The notes: a model not told the origin generated them from the sequence alone. 64,000 nucleotides of DNA from Flavobacterium sp. 102 (GCF_003634615.1 NZ_RBKX01000001.1:3753110-3817109), one strand, 5' to 3'. Positions 26,183 through 35,771 are shown, counted from the first letter of the stretch. Program-made: numbers and translations.

Positions 26183-28660
26183 CTACAATTTTGCGGTCAG
26201 CTTTATATTGAAAACTCGCGTAGTCATATAATTTGGAATTCCGTATTGATTTTTGGTATAAACATCGCGAACCCAAGTATTGGTAATGGCATTTTGATTG
26301 TTGAACAAGTTGAAAATTTCAAAACCAAAGGACAAGTCCTCGAATTTTTTCAGCCAATGACCATCCGGTCTTTCATTGTTTCTTTCGGTTAAAACATAAG
26401 AGAAACCAACATCGGCACGACGGTAATCACGCAAACGGGTTTGGTAAGTATAAGCATCTGCATAAGATGGAGAACCGCCCGGCAAACCGGTGTTGTAAAC
26501 CAAATTCAGATACAATTTCATATTAGGTAAATTCGGCATATAATCTTGGAATAAGATTCCAACTTTCAATCTTTGATCTGTAGGACGCGCTATAAAGCCT
26601 CTGCCATTTTGGTTTTCTTCCGTTTTCATATAACCTAAACTCAACCAAGATTCTGTTCCGGGAACGAATTCTCCGTTTAATCTCATATCTAAACCATAAG
26701 CATACGCTTCCGCATCATTATTGGCGCGGTAACGGATCCTAACATTTTCCAAAGTATAAGTATTTACGTCCGTCATAGTTTTGTAATAGGCTTCGGTAAC
26801 CAATTTAAAAGGACGTTTTGCCATTTTGAAATTATAGTCATTACTCAACACGAAATGAATCGATTGCTGTGCTTTTACATTTGGATTTACATTGCCATCC
26901 ATATCTCTCAACTCGCGATAAAATGGCGGTTGGTGATACAAACCGGCAGCAAAACGGAATATCATGTCTTTGTCCCAATCCGGTTTAAGGGCAAATTGTG
27001 CTCTCGGACTGAAAACGGTTTGGCTTTTCGCATTTGAAATACCATCACCTGATACTGTCCAATTGTGAAAACGCGCACCGGCTGTAATCCATAGTTGACT
27101 GTTACCCATTTCAGTTTTAGTATTCCATTGGGCAAACCCTGAAAATCTGTCTATGTCGATGAAATTAGTTGCTCTAACGTTTTGATATGGTACTAAAGGT
27201 CCAACATAAGGATTATAAGGTTGGTCATTTGGGAAATCAAAATCGGGCGGATTTAAAGAAAAACCGGCTGAGTCAATTACTTCCCATTCTACGATTCTGT
27301 CGCGAATATTTTCACGAGTGTATTTAAAACCCCAATCGATTTGGTGCTTTTTGTTATTTACGAAATGGGTTCCTTTGACTTCTGCGTTAATAATTAAGGC
27401 ATCTAAATCGTTACGAGCATGATTTAATTGCGTTCCGACACCTTGACTGTACGTCACTTCGCCTACAGTTTCTGAACCGATATTGGTATCGACTTCTCCT
27501 AAAAAATAAGCTGCAAAAATGTCGAAATACTCTTGTTCCTGTGTATGATAAACCGAACCAATTAATCTGAAATTATTGTTTTCGTCTTTAACAAAAGTGG
27601 TTTTTAGTGCACCAAAAAGCGTTTGGTATTTGTCTTTTTCTTGACCATCATAAAATATTTGCAACGCAATCGGTTCATCTATGGTTCCAAAATTGGTTTG
27701 ACGCGTCAACGGTTGGTAATTGTATTTGTTCTGCGATGCATTTCCTAAAAAACTGAATTGCCATCTTTTATTTGGACTAAAATTAACGTTGGTTTGTACG
27801 TCCATAAAAGTTGGTCGGAAATTGGTTTGCGTTTCCTGACTGTTTACAAAAAGTGAGTTGTCGCGGTAACGAATTCCGGTTATGGCTGACCATTTTTTAT
27901 TTTTCGAAATACCTTCTCCGGTTACACTTCCGCCTAACAAGCTGGCTTCGGCTGTCAGGCTATATTTTGTTGGTTTACGGTAAGTAATATCTAAAACAGA
28001 AGACATTTTATCGCCATATTTCGCTTGAAAGCCACCGGCAGAAAAATCGACGTTTTGGACCATATCGGTATTGGTAAAACTCAATCCTTCTTGTTGACCG
28101 GAACGCACTAAAAACGGACGATAGACTTCTATTTCGTTGACATAAACTAAGTTTTCATCGTAATTTCCACCACGGACGTTGTAACCCGAACTTAATTCGT
28201 TGTTAGCATTTACGCCTGCAAAAGTTTTCAAAACGCTTTCTACTCCGGGCATGGCGCTAGGATTTTTACGAATAGTTTCCGGTTCGATTGAGGTAATTCC
28301 TTGAACTCGTCTTTTACTACTGGTAATTACCACATCATTTAGTTGCTCGGCTTTTTCACTCATTACTACATGGTATTCTAAGTTTTCGGCAGGTTTTAAT
28401 TGAAAAGTTGCTGTTATACTTTTTAACGATGTATGTGTAAACACCAAGACCACTTTTTGATTGGCCGGAACAGATATTTCATAGAAACCGTTTGCATCGG
28501 TAGTCGCTGATCTGGTTTGGTAACTTACGTTAACATTTTCAACTGGTCTGTTATTTTCATCGAGTACGACTCCGGCGACTTTAGCCGTTTGATTTTGGGC
28601 AAAAGTGATGCAACTGAACGCTAAAAAAAGGAGCGTAAAAAGGAATTGATTTGTTCTCAA
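26183..28660 (-). CDS. TonB-dependent receptor with carboxypeptidase-like N-terminal domain
   Basis: An 825-residue outer-membrane receptor with a signal peptide (FTLLFLAFSCITFAQ). It has a carboxypeptidase D regulatory-like domain (about 25-110), a plug (about 120-230, with NVRGGNYDENLVYVNEIEV) and a 22-strand barrel ending in FNIKLTAKL. It probably imports a large ligand using energy from TonB. The start is TTG: no ATG occurs between the M23 stop and the signal peptide, and this TTG lies 9 bases after that stop. Co-transcribed with the peptidase and lipoprotein. Confidence 0.9.
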   Translation of the reverse strand: MRTNQFLFTLLFLAFSCITFAQNQTAKVAGVVLDENNRPVENVNVSYQTRSATTDANGFYEISVPANQKVVLVFTHTSLKSITATFQLKPAENLEYHVVMSEKAEQLNDVVITSSKRRVQGITSIEPETIRKNPSAMPGVESVLKTFAGVNANNELSSGYNVRGGNYDENLVYVNEIEVYRPFLVRSGQQEGLSFTNTDMVQNVDFSAGGFQAKYGDKMSSVLDITYRKPTKYSLTAEASLLGGSVTGEGISKNKKWSAITGIRYRDNSLFVNSQETQTNFRPTFMDVQTNVNFSPNKRWQFSFLGNASQNKYNYQPLTRQTNFGTIDEPIALQIFYDGQEKDKYQTLFGALKTTFVKDENNNFRLIGSVYHTQEQEYFDIFAAYFLGEVDTNIGSETVGEVTYSQGVGTQLNHARNDLDALIINAEVKGTHFVNNKKHQIDWGFKYTRENIRDRIVEWEVIDSAGFSLNPPDFDFPNDQPYNPYVGPLVPYQNVRATNFIDIDRFSGFAQWNTKTEMGNSQLWITAGARFHNWTVSGDGISNAKSQTVFSPRAQFALKPDWDKDMIFRFAAGLYHQPPFYRELRDMDGNVNPNVKAQQSIHFVLSNDYNFKMAKRPFKLVTEAYYKTMTDVNTYTLENVRIRYRANNDAEAYAYGLDMRLNGEFVPGTESWLSLGYMKTEENQNGRGFIARPTDQRLKVGILFQDYMPNLPNMKLYLNLVYNTGLPGGSPSYADAYTYQTRLRDYRRADVGFSYVLTERNNERPDGHWLKKFEDLSFGFEIFNLFNNQNAITNTWVRDVYTKNQYGIPNYMTTRVFNIKLTAKL

Positions 28661-28669
28661 AGGATATAA

Positions 28670-30367
28670 TTAAGGTTTTTGACTTCTAAAAAAATGTGTT
28701 TCAAAGATAGTAGAATTTCCAACATTATCCTTAACGACGACTTTTAAATCGTTTTTCCCTTCGGCTACTATACCATCTGAAAAGCGATGAATCAGTTTTT
28801 TAGTTTTGGGTTCATATTCCAATAAAATCCATTTGTCGTTGAGCGTGCCTTCGTAGCTTTTGATGCCTGACAAATCATCGGAAATCGTGAATATCAATTC
28901 GTTTTGTTGGCTAATCCATTTACCACCGATTTTCTTATCAATTTTGATTTTTGGCGGCATACTGTCTTTGAATAATTTGTAATCTCCCAAATATTTGGAA
29001 TAAACAGTAAACGAATTTTTGTAGCGTTTAGTATGGTAATAGTAGATTTTTTTACCATCAATGGAACCGATAAACATTTTTTGTCTTTCTTTTTCGGCAG
29101 TAATACTGTCTTCAAAAGTTATCGTCATATTGGCAAAAGCCGGTTCCAAATCATCATGCAAATGCAACAATCCGTTTTTGACTTCAAAATCCATGTAGAA
29201 ATCTTTTAGAAAAGCATTCGCCGGAATAGAAACAGTGACATTTTCTAATGAAAAAACATTTTCTTTATTGGTTTTGACTAAATATTTGGATGTAATTGGC
29301 TCTTCGTATACTTTAGAAGGTAATGGTGAATAGTCAATCGGGATAAAAACTCTAGTCACATTTTCGCTAAAATCGGCTATTTCAATTTTATAGTTTTGAG
29401 TTACATTGGAAGTAACTGAAATGATTCCTCCATTGGTTCCGGATTGGATTATACTCAGTGGATATGCATTTTCAGCAAACAGTTTCTGAACGCGTTGTCC
29501 TAACTTTTTATAGCGACTGTAATCAATTAGCGCATTGACATAACGCGTTTCATCGAAAGCAAAAGTGTCAAACTTGTAACTAAAATTGGTTTTGCCGTTC
29601 AGAAAAGTTTGCACTCTAAAAATTCCATTTGCATTCCAGGAAACATCATCATAGTCAAAAGTGGTAATTCCGAAACCGATTTTCCCTGTCGCCAACACTT
29701 TTTCGGCGATATAACTTCCGTCTGCTTGTTGTGAAATACTGACCGCAATTGGTCTTTTTGATTGATTGACTATCGAATTATTGTCTAAAGGATAAACAAA
29801 CAAGCTGTTAAGAATTGGTCTTTTCGAATCGGTTATTGCCGAATCGAAGCCGAAATACATCGGATTGATAATTTTCTCGGATTGGGTGTCGCGAATTTCA
29901 AAATGCAAATGCGGACCATCAGAACCGCCTGTATTTCCGGAAATTGCGATAACATCATCTTTTTTGACTAATAAATCCGTGGAAGAAAATGTTAAATCAA
30001 TTTCATACGATTTCGCTTTATACTGTTCGCTTTTAATTAACTTTTCAACTTCACCGTATCCCGATTGTAAATGTCCATAAACAGAGGTATAACCATTAGA
30101 ATGGGTAATGTAAATGGCTTTCCCATAACCATTTTCGGCTATTTTAATTCGGGAAATATAACCATCAGCTACGGCATAAACATTGAATCCTTCTTTTTTT
30201 TGGGTTTTAAAATCGAAACCTGAGTGAAAATGATTGGGTCTTAATTCGCCAAAGTTGCCCGAAAGCTGCAAAGGAATATCCAAAGGAGAACGAAAATAGT
30301 CCTTTGGATACTGATTTTGGCTTAAAACCAAAGTTGAATAACAACACAAAAACAAGATATATTTCAT
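28670..30367 (-). CDS. M23 family metallopeptidase
   Basis: A 565-residue exported protein with a Sec signal (about 1-16). The LytM/M23 domain (about 35-170) has the zinc ligands in RPNHFHSGFDFKT and HLHFEIRD. The C-terminal ~390 residues are beta-rich and resemble extracytoplasmic adhesive or Ig-like modules. It likely cleaves peptidoglycan cross-bridges in the periplasm. It is first in a unit with a TonB receptor and a Ca-loop lipoprotein, an unusual pairing for cell-wall peptidases. Confidence 0.87.
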   Translation of the reverse strand: MKYILFLCCYSTLVLSQNQYPKDYFRSPLDIPLQLSGNFGELRPNHFHSGFDFKTQKKEGFNVYAVADGYISRIKIAENGYGKAIYITHSNGYTSVYGHLQSGYGEVEKLIKSEQYKAKSYEIDLTFSSTDLLVKKDDVIAISGNTGGSDGPHLHFEIRDTQSEKIINPMYFGFDSAITDSKRPILNSLFVYPLDNNSIVNQSKRPIAVSISQQADGSYIAEKVLATGKIGFGITTFDYDDVSWNANGIFRVQTFLNGKTNFSYKFDTFAFDETRYVNALIDYSRYKKLGQRVQKLFAENAYPLSIIQSGTNGGIISVTSNVTQNYKIEIADFSENVTRVFIPIDYSPLPSKVYEEPITSKYLVKTNKENVFSLENVTVSIPANAFLKDFYMDFEVKNGLLHLHDDLEPAFANMTITFEDSITAEKERQKMFIGSIDGKKIYYYHTKRYKNSFTVYSKYLGDYKLFKDSMPPKIKIDKKIGGKWISQQNELIFTISDDLSGIKSYEGTLNDKWILLEYEPKTKKLIHRFSDGIVAEGKNDLKVVVKDNVGNSTIFETHFFRSQKP

Positions 30368-30500
30368 CCAAAAGTTGTTTTAGCTAAGATACAAAAAAGT
30401 GAGTTAAAATTTACAATCGTGATTTTTAATTTATAACTCGTTAAAAAACAAAATATTATAATTTCATTTAAAAACAAGGAATAAATAATTGTCAAAAATA

Positions 30501-30530
30501 TTGTGCAAACAAAATAGAATCCTAACTTTG
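30501..30530 (+). promoter_or_regulatory. Promoter of the coiled-coil/zapA/6S unit
   Basis: TTG (30501-30503), 19 bases, TAACTTTG (30523-30530), a full Bacteroidetes -33/-7 pair, 28 bases before the first ATG. Confidence 0.72.
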
Positions 30531-30557
30531 TAAAGTAAGTAATGAATAAAGTAATTT

Positions 30558-30848
30558 ATGAGTGAAATTGCAGAAATAATTGATTCTGTTGAAAATAGGA
30601 TTGAAAAACTTTTTATGAAAATAGACAGTTTGGAGAAAAATTCTATGGCATTAAGAACAGAATTGCAAGAAGCTTCAAAATTGATTCAAAAGAAAACTGA
30701 CGAAATCACAGCATTGAAATCAGAATGTGAATCCCTCAAAATGGCCAATTCATTATTAGGCGGTGAAGAAAATAAAAGAGATACAAAGCTTAAAATAAAT
30801 TCATTAATCAGAGAGATCGATTACTGTATAGCGCAGTTATCAGACTAA
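30558..30848 (+). CDS. Small coiled-coil protein upstream of zapA (ZapB-like)
   Basis: A 96-residue acidic coiled-coil protein with heptads over most of its length (EIIDSVENRIEKLFMKIDSL, QEASKLIQKKTDEI). It precedes zapA by 3 bases, the position where Flavobacteria place a ZapB-like partner. A role at the division ring as ZapA partner is inferred from context; no family motif proves it. The gene and zapA are co-transcribed from the promoter at 30501-30530. Confidence 0.7.
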   Translation: MSEIAEIIDSVENRIEKLFMKIDSLEKNSMALRTELQEASKLIQKKTDEITALKSECESLKMANSLLGGEENKRDTKLKINSLIREIDYCIAQLSD

Positions 30849-30851
30849 AAT

Positions 30852-31148
30852 ATGGAGGATAAGCTTAAAATAAAGTTATCAATAGCCGACAGAGTTTACC
30901 CGTTAACGGTAGATCTTTCGCAAGAAGAAGGACTGAGAAGTGCTTCCAAAAAAATTGATGCGATGATTAAGCAATTCGAAGAAAACTATGCCGTTCGCGA
31001 CAAACAAGATGTATTGGCCATGTGCGCTTTACAATTTGCCTCGCAAGTAGAACAAAAGCAAGTGGATAATTCCATTGACGGTACAGAAACTCTGGACAGA
31101 TTAAAAAAAATTAATGATTTATTGTTCGACTATCTCGATAAAAAATAA
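30852..31148 (+). CDS. zapA: Cell division protein ZapA
   Basis: A 98-residue ZapA: MEDKLKIKLSIADRVYPLTV is the globular head, with a helical tail carrying the KIDAMIKQFEENYAV and DVLAMCALQFASQVEQ coiled-coil parts. It promotes FtsZ filament bundling at mid-cell. The upstream partner and the downstream 6S-like RNA are the usual Flavobacterial neighbours. Confidence 0.88.
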   Translation: MEDKLKIKLSIADRVYPLTVDLSQEEGLRSASKKIDAMIKQFEENYAVRDKQDVLAMCALQFASQVEQKQVDNSIDGTETLDRLKKINDLLFDYLDKK

Positions 31149-31173
31149 CGTTCTTAACATAGATTACAATACC

Positions 31174-31334
31174 GCCTACATTAGATTTTAATTGGTAAAC
31201 TCAACACTAACAATTTAGAATGAGCAAATCATCGTTACTAAAGCACGCCACTTTTATCGTGGATCCTTGACCAACGAGTTAGCTCAAAACTTGTCCTTAC
31301 GAGTTTATGCATTCACCTAATGTAGGCTTTTTTT
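31174..31334 (+). ncRNA. ssrS: 6S-like RNA (6S-Flavo type)
   Basis: The spacer between zapA and rny holds an RNA-like structure. The ends form a perfect 11-bp stem, GCCTACATTAG (31174-31184) with CTAATGTAGGC (31317-31327), directly followed by a T-run, so the closing stem also acts as terminator. The inner part is predicted to be mainly unpaired or in long irregular arms. Size near 155 bases and the position match the 6S-Flavo RNA known in Flavobacteria, which would bind RNA polymerase holoenzyme. Assignment is by structure and location, not by a model search. Confidence 0.72.
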
Positions 31335-31355
31335 ATATATAAACACAATCAAAAC

Positions 31356-32918
31356 ATGGAAATTACATTAACTATAATTGCGTTAATCGTTGGCGTTGCC
31401 GGAGGTTTTGGAATTGCAAAATTCCTAGAAAAAAGCAACGTCTCTAATATGATTAAAAACGCTAAAAAAGAGGCTACCTCTATCTTAAGAGATGCTAACG
31501 TTGAGGCTGAAAACATTAAGAAAGACAAACTACTTCAAGCCAAAGAGAAGTTTTTAGAATTAAAATCAGAGCATGAAAAAGAGATTTTAAACAAAGACAA
31601 AAAAATAGCCGAAGTAGAGAAGAGAACACGCGATAAAGAATCTCAAGTATCGAGCGAATTGGCCAAAGCCAAAAAAGTCAATGACGATTACGAAGCCAAA
31701 ACAAATGAATACAATAGTAAAATAGAGCTGTTAGACAAGAAACAACAAGAGCTTGAAAAACTACACAAAAGTCAGGTAGAGCAATTGGAAGTGATTTCAG
31801 GTCTGTCTGCTGAAGATGCTCGTGAGCAATTGGTAGAAAGCTTGAAAGCGGAAGCCAAAACCAAAGCGATGTCGCATATCCAAGACACCATTGAAGAAGC
31901 TAAATTAACAGCGCAACAAGAAGCTAAAAAAGTTATCATCAATACCATTCAACGTGTTGGAACGGAAGAAGCAGTAGAAAACTGTGTATCGGTGTTCAAT
32001 ATCGAATCAGATGACGTTAAAGGAAGAATCATTGGTCGTGAAGGAAGAAACATCCGTGCTTTAGAGGCCGCTACCGGTGTTGAAATTATTGTTGACGATA
32101 CTCCGGAAGCAATTATCTTATCGTGTTTTGATCCGGTGAGAAGAGAAATTGCTCGTTTGTCATTACACAAATTGGTAACTGACGGCAGAATTCACCCGGC
32201 GAGAATTGAAGAAGTAGTGGCCAAAACGACGAAACAAATCGACGATGAAATCATTGAAGTTGGTAAACGTACAGTTATTGATCTAGGAATTCACGGTTTA
32301 CATCCTGAATTGATTAAAGTAGTTGGTAGAATGAAATACCGTTCCTCATACGGACAAAACTTATTACAACACTCGCGTGAAGTTTCCAAGCTTTGCGGAA
32401 TCATGGCCGCTGAATTAGGATTGAATGTAAAATTAGCAAAACGCGCCGGTTTACTACACGATATTGGTAAAGTACCAGATACAGAAAGTGATTTACCACA
32501 CGCCCTATTAGGAATGCAATGGGCTGAGAAATATGGCGAAAAAGAAGAAGTTTGCAACGCGATTGGAGCGCACCATGACGAGATTGAAATGAAATATTTG
32601 ATTTCTCCGATTATTCAGGTGTGTGATGCAATTTCAGGCGCAAGACCAGGCGCAAGACGTCAAGTACTTGATTCTTATATCCAAAGACTAAAAGACTTGG
32701 AAAACATTGCCTTTGGCTTTACCGGCGTTAAGAATGCTTACGCAATTCAGGCCGGTCGCGAACTACGTGTGATTGTAGAAAGTGAAAAAGTAAGTGACGA
32801 TATGGCTTCTAACCTATCATTTGAAATTTCACAAAAGATTCAAACGGAGATGACTTATCCGGGGCAAGTAAAAATCACTGTAATCAGAGAAACAAGAGCG
32901 GTGAATATCGCTAAATAA
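31356..32918 (+). CDS. rny: Ribonuclease Y
   Basis: A 520-residue endoribonuclease of usual size. There is an N-terminal membrane helix ([18 protein letters not shown]), a long coiled coil (about 30-170), a KH domain with [15 protein letters not shown], and an HD domain with [10 protein letters not shown] and the second histidine region IGAHHDEIE. It starts mRNA decay at the inner membrane. The original terminator after it is split by the insertion sequence that begins at 32952. Confidence 0.95.
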   Translation: MEITLTIIALIVGVAGGFGIAKFLEKSNVSNMIKNAKKEATSILRDANVEAENIKKDKLLQAKEKFLELKSEHEKEILNKDKKIAEVEKRTRDKESQVSSELAKAKKVNDDYEAKTNEYNSKIELLDKKQQELEKLHKSQVEQLEVISGLSAEDAREQLVESLKAEAKTKAMSHIQDTIEEAKLTAQQEAKKVIINTIQRVGTEEAVENCVSVFNIESDDVKGRIIGREGRNIRALEAATGVEIIVDDTPEAIILSCFDPVRREIARLSLHKLVTDGRIHPARIEEVVAKTTKQIDDEIIEVGKRTVIDLGIHGLHPELIKVVGRMKYRSSYGQNLLQHSREVSKLCGIMAAELGLNVKLAKRAGLLHDIGKVPDTESDLPHALLGMQWAEKYGEKEEVCNAIGAHHDEIEMKYLISPIIQVCDAISGARPGARRQVLDSYIQRLKDLENIAFGFTGVKNAYAIQAGRELRVIVESEKVSDDMASNLSFEISQKIQTEMTYPGQVKITVIRETRAVNIAK

Positions 32919-32984
32919 TTAAAAGTACTGCATAAAAAAGGCGACCAATAGTGGACTTAACCCCAAAAGTTGGACGGTTAAAAA

Positions 32985-33767
32985 TTAATTAAGATTTTTT
33001 GAATGAGCTCGGTATTGTATCGGGCTCATTCCATTTAAGTTAAGCCTTATTCTATCGTTGTTATAGTATTTTATATACTCTATAATATCTTTATTTAATT
33101 CTGCTATAGAATCATACTTTTTAAGATAAAACAGTTCAGATTTTAGCGTTCCAAAGAAGTTCTCTATAATTGCATTATCTAGGCAGTTTCCTTTTCTGGA
33201 CATACTAGCACTTATGTTTTTTCGTTTAAGCATAAATTGATATGCTTTCATTTGGTATTGCCAACCTTGATCTGAGTGCAATATCAATGTTTTATCACTT
33301 TTATTACGCTTACATTTTTTTAGCATATCTATAACCTGTTTGATATTTGGGCTCTCCGAAGTTGTATAACTAATAATCTCTCCATTAAACAAATCAATAA
33401 CCGGCGATAGATAAAGTTTCTTTTCTTTAACCCGGAACTCGGTTATGTCAGTAGCCCACTTTTCATTAGGCTGTGCTGCTTTGAAGTTTCTCTGAAGTAA
33501 GTTTGGCGCTATTTTACCTAGTTCCCCTTTATAAGAGACATACTTTTTGCCTCTAATCAGGCTCTTTAGGCCTTGCTCCTTCATAAGTTTGTAAACCGTT
33601 TTGTGATTGATTACATATCCTCTTTTCTTAACTTCTAACAATATTCTTCTATATCCGAAGCGACCTTTGTGCTGATGATATATAAGTTTAATTTCCTCTT
33701 TAGCAGATTTATACTTATCTTCTTTACCTAGCTCTTTTCGATGGTAATAGAAAGTACTTCTGGCCAT
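32985..33767 (-). CDS. IS3-family transposase OrfB
   Basis: A 260-residue integrase-core segment with DDE residues in [18 protein letters not shown] and [14 protein letters not shown]. The same frame is open upstream through [21 protein letters not shown], which overlaps the end of OrfA in the -1 frame. The functional product is therefore probably an OrfAB fusion made by -1 frameshifting, and the ATG used here is a nominal start. Confidence 0.92.
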   Translation of the reverse strand: MARSTFYYHRKELGKEDKYKSAKEEIKLIYHQHKGRFGYRRILLEVKKRGYVINHKTVYKLMKEQGLKSLIRGKKYVSYKGELGKIAPNLLQRNFKAAQPNEKWATDITEFRVKEKKLYLSPVIDLFNGEIISYTTSESPNIKQVIDMLKKCKRNKSDKTLILHSDQGWQYQMKAYQFMLKRKNISASMSRKGNCLDNAIIENFFGTLKSELFYLKKYDSIAELNKDIIEYIKYYNNDRIRLNLNGMSPIQYRAHSKNLN

Positions 33768-33808
33768 CCCAGCATGTTTGAGTAGCGTGGCTAATCCATG
33801 CTGTTGCC

Positions 33809-34327
33809 TTAGTTCTTGGATGATTTGCGTTTTTCTTCTTTCTCTTTTTCTGATTGAACTAAGGCATGAAGCTTTTTTAGATAGGCATTCTCTGCCTTTA
33901 AATCGGCTAACTCTTCCAGTAGTTCTTCCTCTCGGGTTAAGGCTTTTTTAGATTTTTTAGGCATAGCTTTATGTTTTCCTCTTCTTTCTAATGCTAAACC
34001 TGCTGAACCCTCACTATCATAAATCGCTATCCATTTCATCAAAGAACCAATACTAGGAATTTTAAAAAGGATACAGGTTTCAGATAAAGATAAGTATTTA
34101 TTTCTCATCTCATTAATAGCCTTTAGTTTAAACTCAGCAGAATAGCTGTTTTTTATTGGTTTAAGTCCTTCAATACCATACTTGTGGTAAAAAGAAACCC
34201 AACGCCTAACCATACCATGTTGCAAGGAAAACTCAATCGCTATTGACTTACAACCAGATTTTCCATTAATAACTTTCTCAACGATTGACTTCTTGAAGTC
34301 AATGTCATACTTGATTTTTCTACTCAT
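33809..34327 (-). CDS. IS150-type transposase OrfA (helix-turn-helix)
   Basis: A 172-residue OrfA with two helix-turn-helix units: [20 protein letters not shown] with [16 protein letters not shown], then [20 protein letters not shown] with [13 protein letters not shown]. The C-terminus is a leucine-zipper-like coil ([18 protein letters not shown]), as in IS150 InsJ. It binds the IS ends. The downstream OrfB frame overlaps its 3' end. Confidence 0.9.
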   Translation of the reverse strand: MSRKIKYDIDFKKSIVEKVINGKSGCKSIAIEFSLQHGMVRRWVSFYHKYGIEGLKPIKNSYSAEFKLKAINEMRNKYLSLSETCILFKIPSIGSLMKWIAIYDSEGSAGLALERRGKHKAMPKKSKKALTREEELLEELADLKAENAYLKKLHALVQSEKEKEEKRKSSKN

Positions 34328-34386
34328 AAAAATGCCCCCAATAAGTGTCTAACTTTTTGGGGGCAGTCTATAGGTCGCCTTTTTTA

Positions 34387-34779
34387 TTAGGTAAATATCT
34401 TTTTAATCACATCGCCAGTCATCGGCTTCACATAATATTCCGCAATTAAACTCTTAAATTGTTCGAGTTTATCAGAATTGAAATAATCTTCAGAAGAACT
34501 TACAACATAAATGGTGATTTCTTTTAAGACATTTTTTCTTATTTCACTAAATTCCTCCAAAAATTGCCAACCATCGAGAACAGGCATATTAATATCCAAT
34601 AAGATTAAATCAGGAAGGTTTTCGGTTTCATTAAGTTTGGCTTTTAAATCGCTCAAGGCATCTAGTCCATTCTCAAAAAAACATGGATTGACCTGAATAT
34701 TATTTTTTTCGAGCAACTTCTTGATAATAAAGTGGTGTACCTTATCATCATCCACAACAAATAGGTTGTTGAACTTCAT
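34387..34779 (-). CDS. Single-domain response regulator
   Basis: A 130-residue receiver domain with acidic pocket VVDDD, phosphoacceptor Asp in DLILLDINMP, Thr/Ser switch region VVSSS and conserved Lys in YYVKPM. It has no output domain, so it works by protein contact in a phosphorelay. No histidine kinase is adjacent. An in-frame start 51 bases upstream is rejected: MKFNNLFVVDDD is the usual start. The IS insertion affects only its downstream terminator. Confidence 0.87.
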   Translation of the reverse strand: MKFNNLFVVDDDKVHHFIIKKLLEKNNIQVNPCFFENGLDALSDLKAKLNETENLPDLILLDINMPVLDGWQFLEEFSEIRKNVLKEITIYVVSSSEDYFNSDKLEQFKSLIAEYYVKPMTGDVIKKIFT

Positions 34780-34843
34780 TTTAAAAACAGATTTGGGGAT
34801 TATTGTCTTAGACTTTGCAATATTAAACAAAAAAACCGATAAA

Positions 34844-35743
34844 CTACGCTTTTCTCGGATGAAATGTATTGATGATTTGTGTTAAATGTCTCCTATCCAA
34901 GTGAACATAGATTTCAGTCGTCGTAATTGACTCATGACCAAGCATCATTTGAATCGAACGTAAATCAGCACCATTCTCAAGTAAATGGGTAGCAAAAGAA
35001 TGTCTTAAAGTATGTGGACTTATATTTTTAACTAAATTGATTTTAACGGCTAAAGTTTTTATAATAGTAAAAACCATAGCTCTCGTAAGTTGTTTGCCTC
35101 TTCGATTTAAAAACAAAGTATCTTCAAAACCTTTAGCAACAACCATATGATTTCTAATTGATTGCTTATAGAGTCCGATAAACTTTTGGGTAGATTGGGC
35201 TATCGGAACAAATCGCTGTTTGTTGCCTTTACCTGTAATTTTAATAAAGCCTTCTTCAAAAAACAAGTCAGATATCTTCAAAGTAATTATTTCGGAAACA
35301 CGCAAGCCACATCCATATAAAGTTTCGAGCATCGCTCTGTTGCGTTCACCTTCGGGCGTGGCCAAATCTATGGCACCAATTAAATTATCAATGTCTTCCA
35401 CTGATAAGGTATCCGGTAATTTTCTGCCTATTCTTGGGGCTTCAATCAATTCCATCGGATTGTCAGAACGAAAATCTTCAAAAATTAAATACGTAAAAAA
35501 GCTCTTTAATCCTGAAATTATTCGGGCTTGCGAACGCGCATTGACTTCTTTAGAGATTTCATAAATAAACTGTTGAATGGTTTCTTCCTTAATTTTTTCG
35601 GGAGAAACATTGATATTAGCAGCACTTAAAAAAGCGCACAATCTTTCCAAATCAAAAGTATAATTGGCCACTGTATTTTTTGACAAGCCTCTTTCAATTT
35701 TTAAATAAGATTGAAAACTCTTGATATAGCTGTTCCAGTTCAT
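34844..35743 (-). CDS. xerD: Tyrosine recombinase XerD
   Basis: A 299-residue recombinase with the SAM-like N-terminal domain (about 5-85) and the catalytic residues in CGLRVSE (Arg), HTLRHSFATH (His-Arg), LGH (His) and TTEIYVH (Tyr nucleophile). It resolves chromosome dimers at dif with XerC. Single gene. It is divided by 78 bases and a terminator from the porin-family gene upstream of it on the same strand. Confidence 0.93.
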   Translation of the reverse strand: MNWNSYIKSFQSYLKIERGLSKNTVANYTFDLERLCAFLSAANINVSPEKIKEETIQQFIYEISKEVNARSQARIISGLKSFFTYLIFEDFRSDNPMELIEAPRIGRKLPDTLSVEDIDNLIGAIDLATPEGERNRAMLETLYGCGLRVSEIITLKISDLFFEEGFIKITGKGNKQRFVPIAQSTQKFIGLYKQSIRNHMVVAKGFEDTLFLNRRGKQLTRAMVFTIIKTLAVKINLVKNISPHTLRHSFATHLLENGADLRSIQMMLGHESITTTEIYVHLDRRHLTQIINTFHPRKA

Positions 35744-35771
35744 ATTACAAATAAACGAAATGTATGGATAT

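Larger units (their letters stand above)
32952..34370 (-). mobile_element. IS3-family (IS150-type) insertion sequence
   Basis: A 1419-bp element carrying orfA and orfB. Terminal inverted repeats (about 24 bases, roughly 18 matches) begin TGGACT at 32952 and TAGACT read inward from 34370. The 3-bp TAG at 32949-32951 is repeated at 34371-34373 as target duplication. The element is complete and probably recent. It sits in the loop of a former terminator. Confidence 0.9.
32940..34385. other. Terminator hairpin split by the IS
   Basis: GGCGACC (32940-32946) and GGTCGCC (34373-34379) are the two arms of one hairpin. Removing the IS and one TAG copy restores GGCGACC-AATA-GGTCGCC flanked by A-run and T-run, a bidirectional terminator between rny and the response regulator gene. 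The insertion separates the arms by more than 1.4 kb. Confidence 0.85.

Noticed and set aside
32952..34370. Possibility that the IS disrupts rny or the response regulator
   Set aside because: Both genes are complete; the IS lies between them in the terminator loop.
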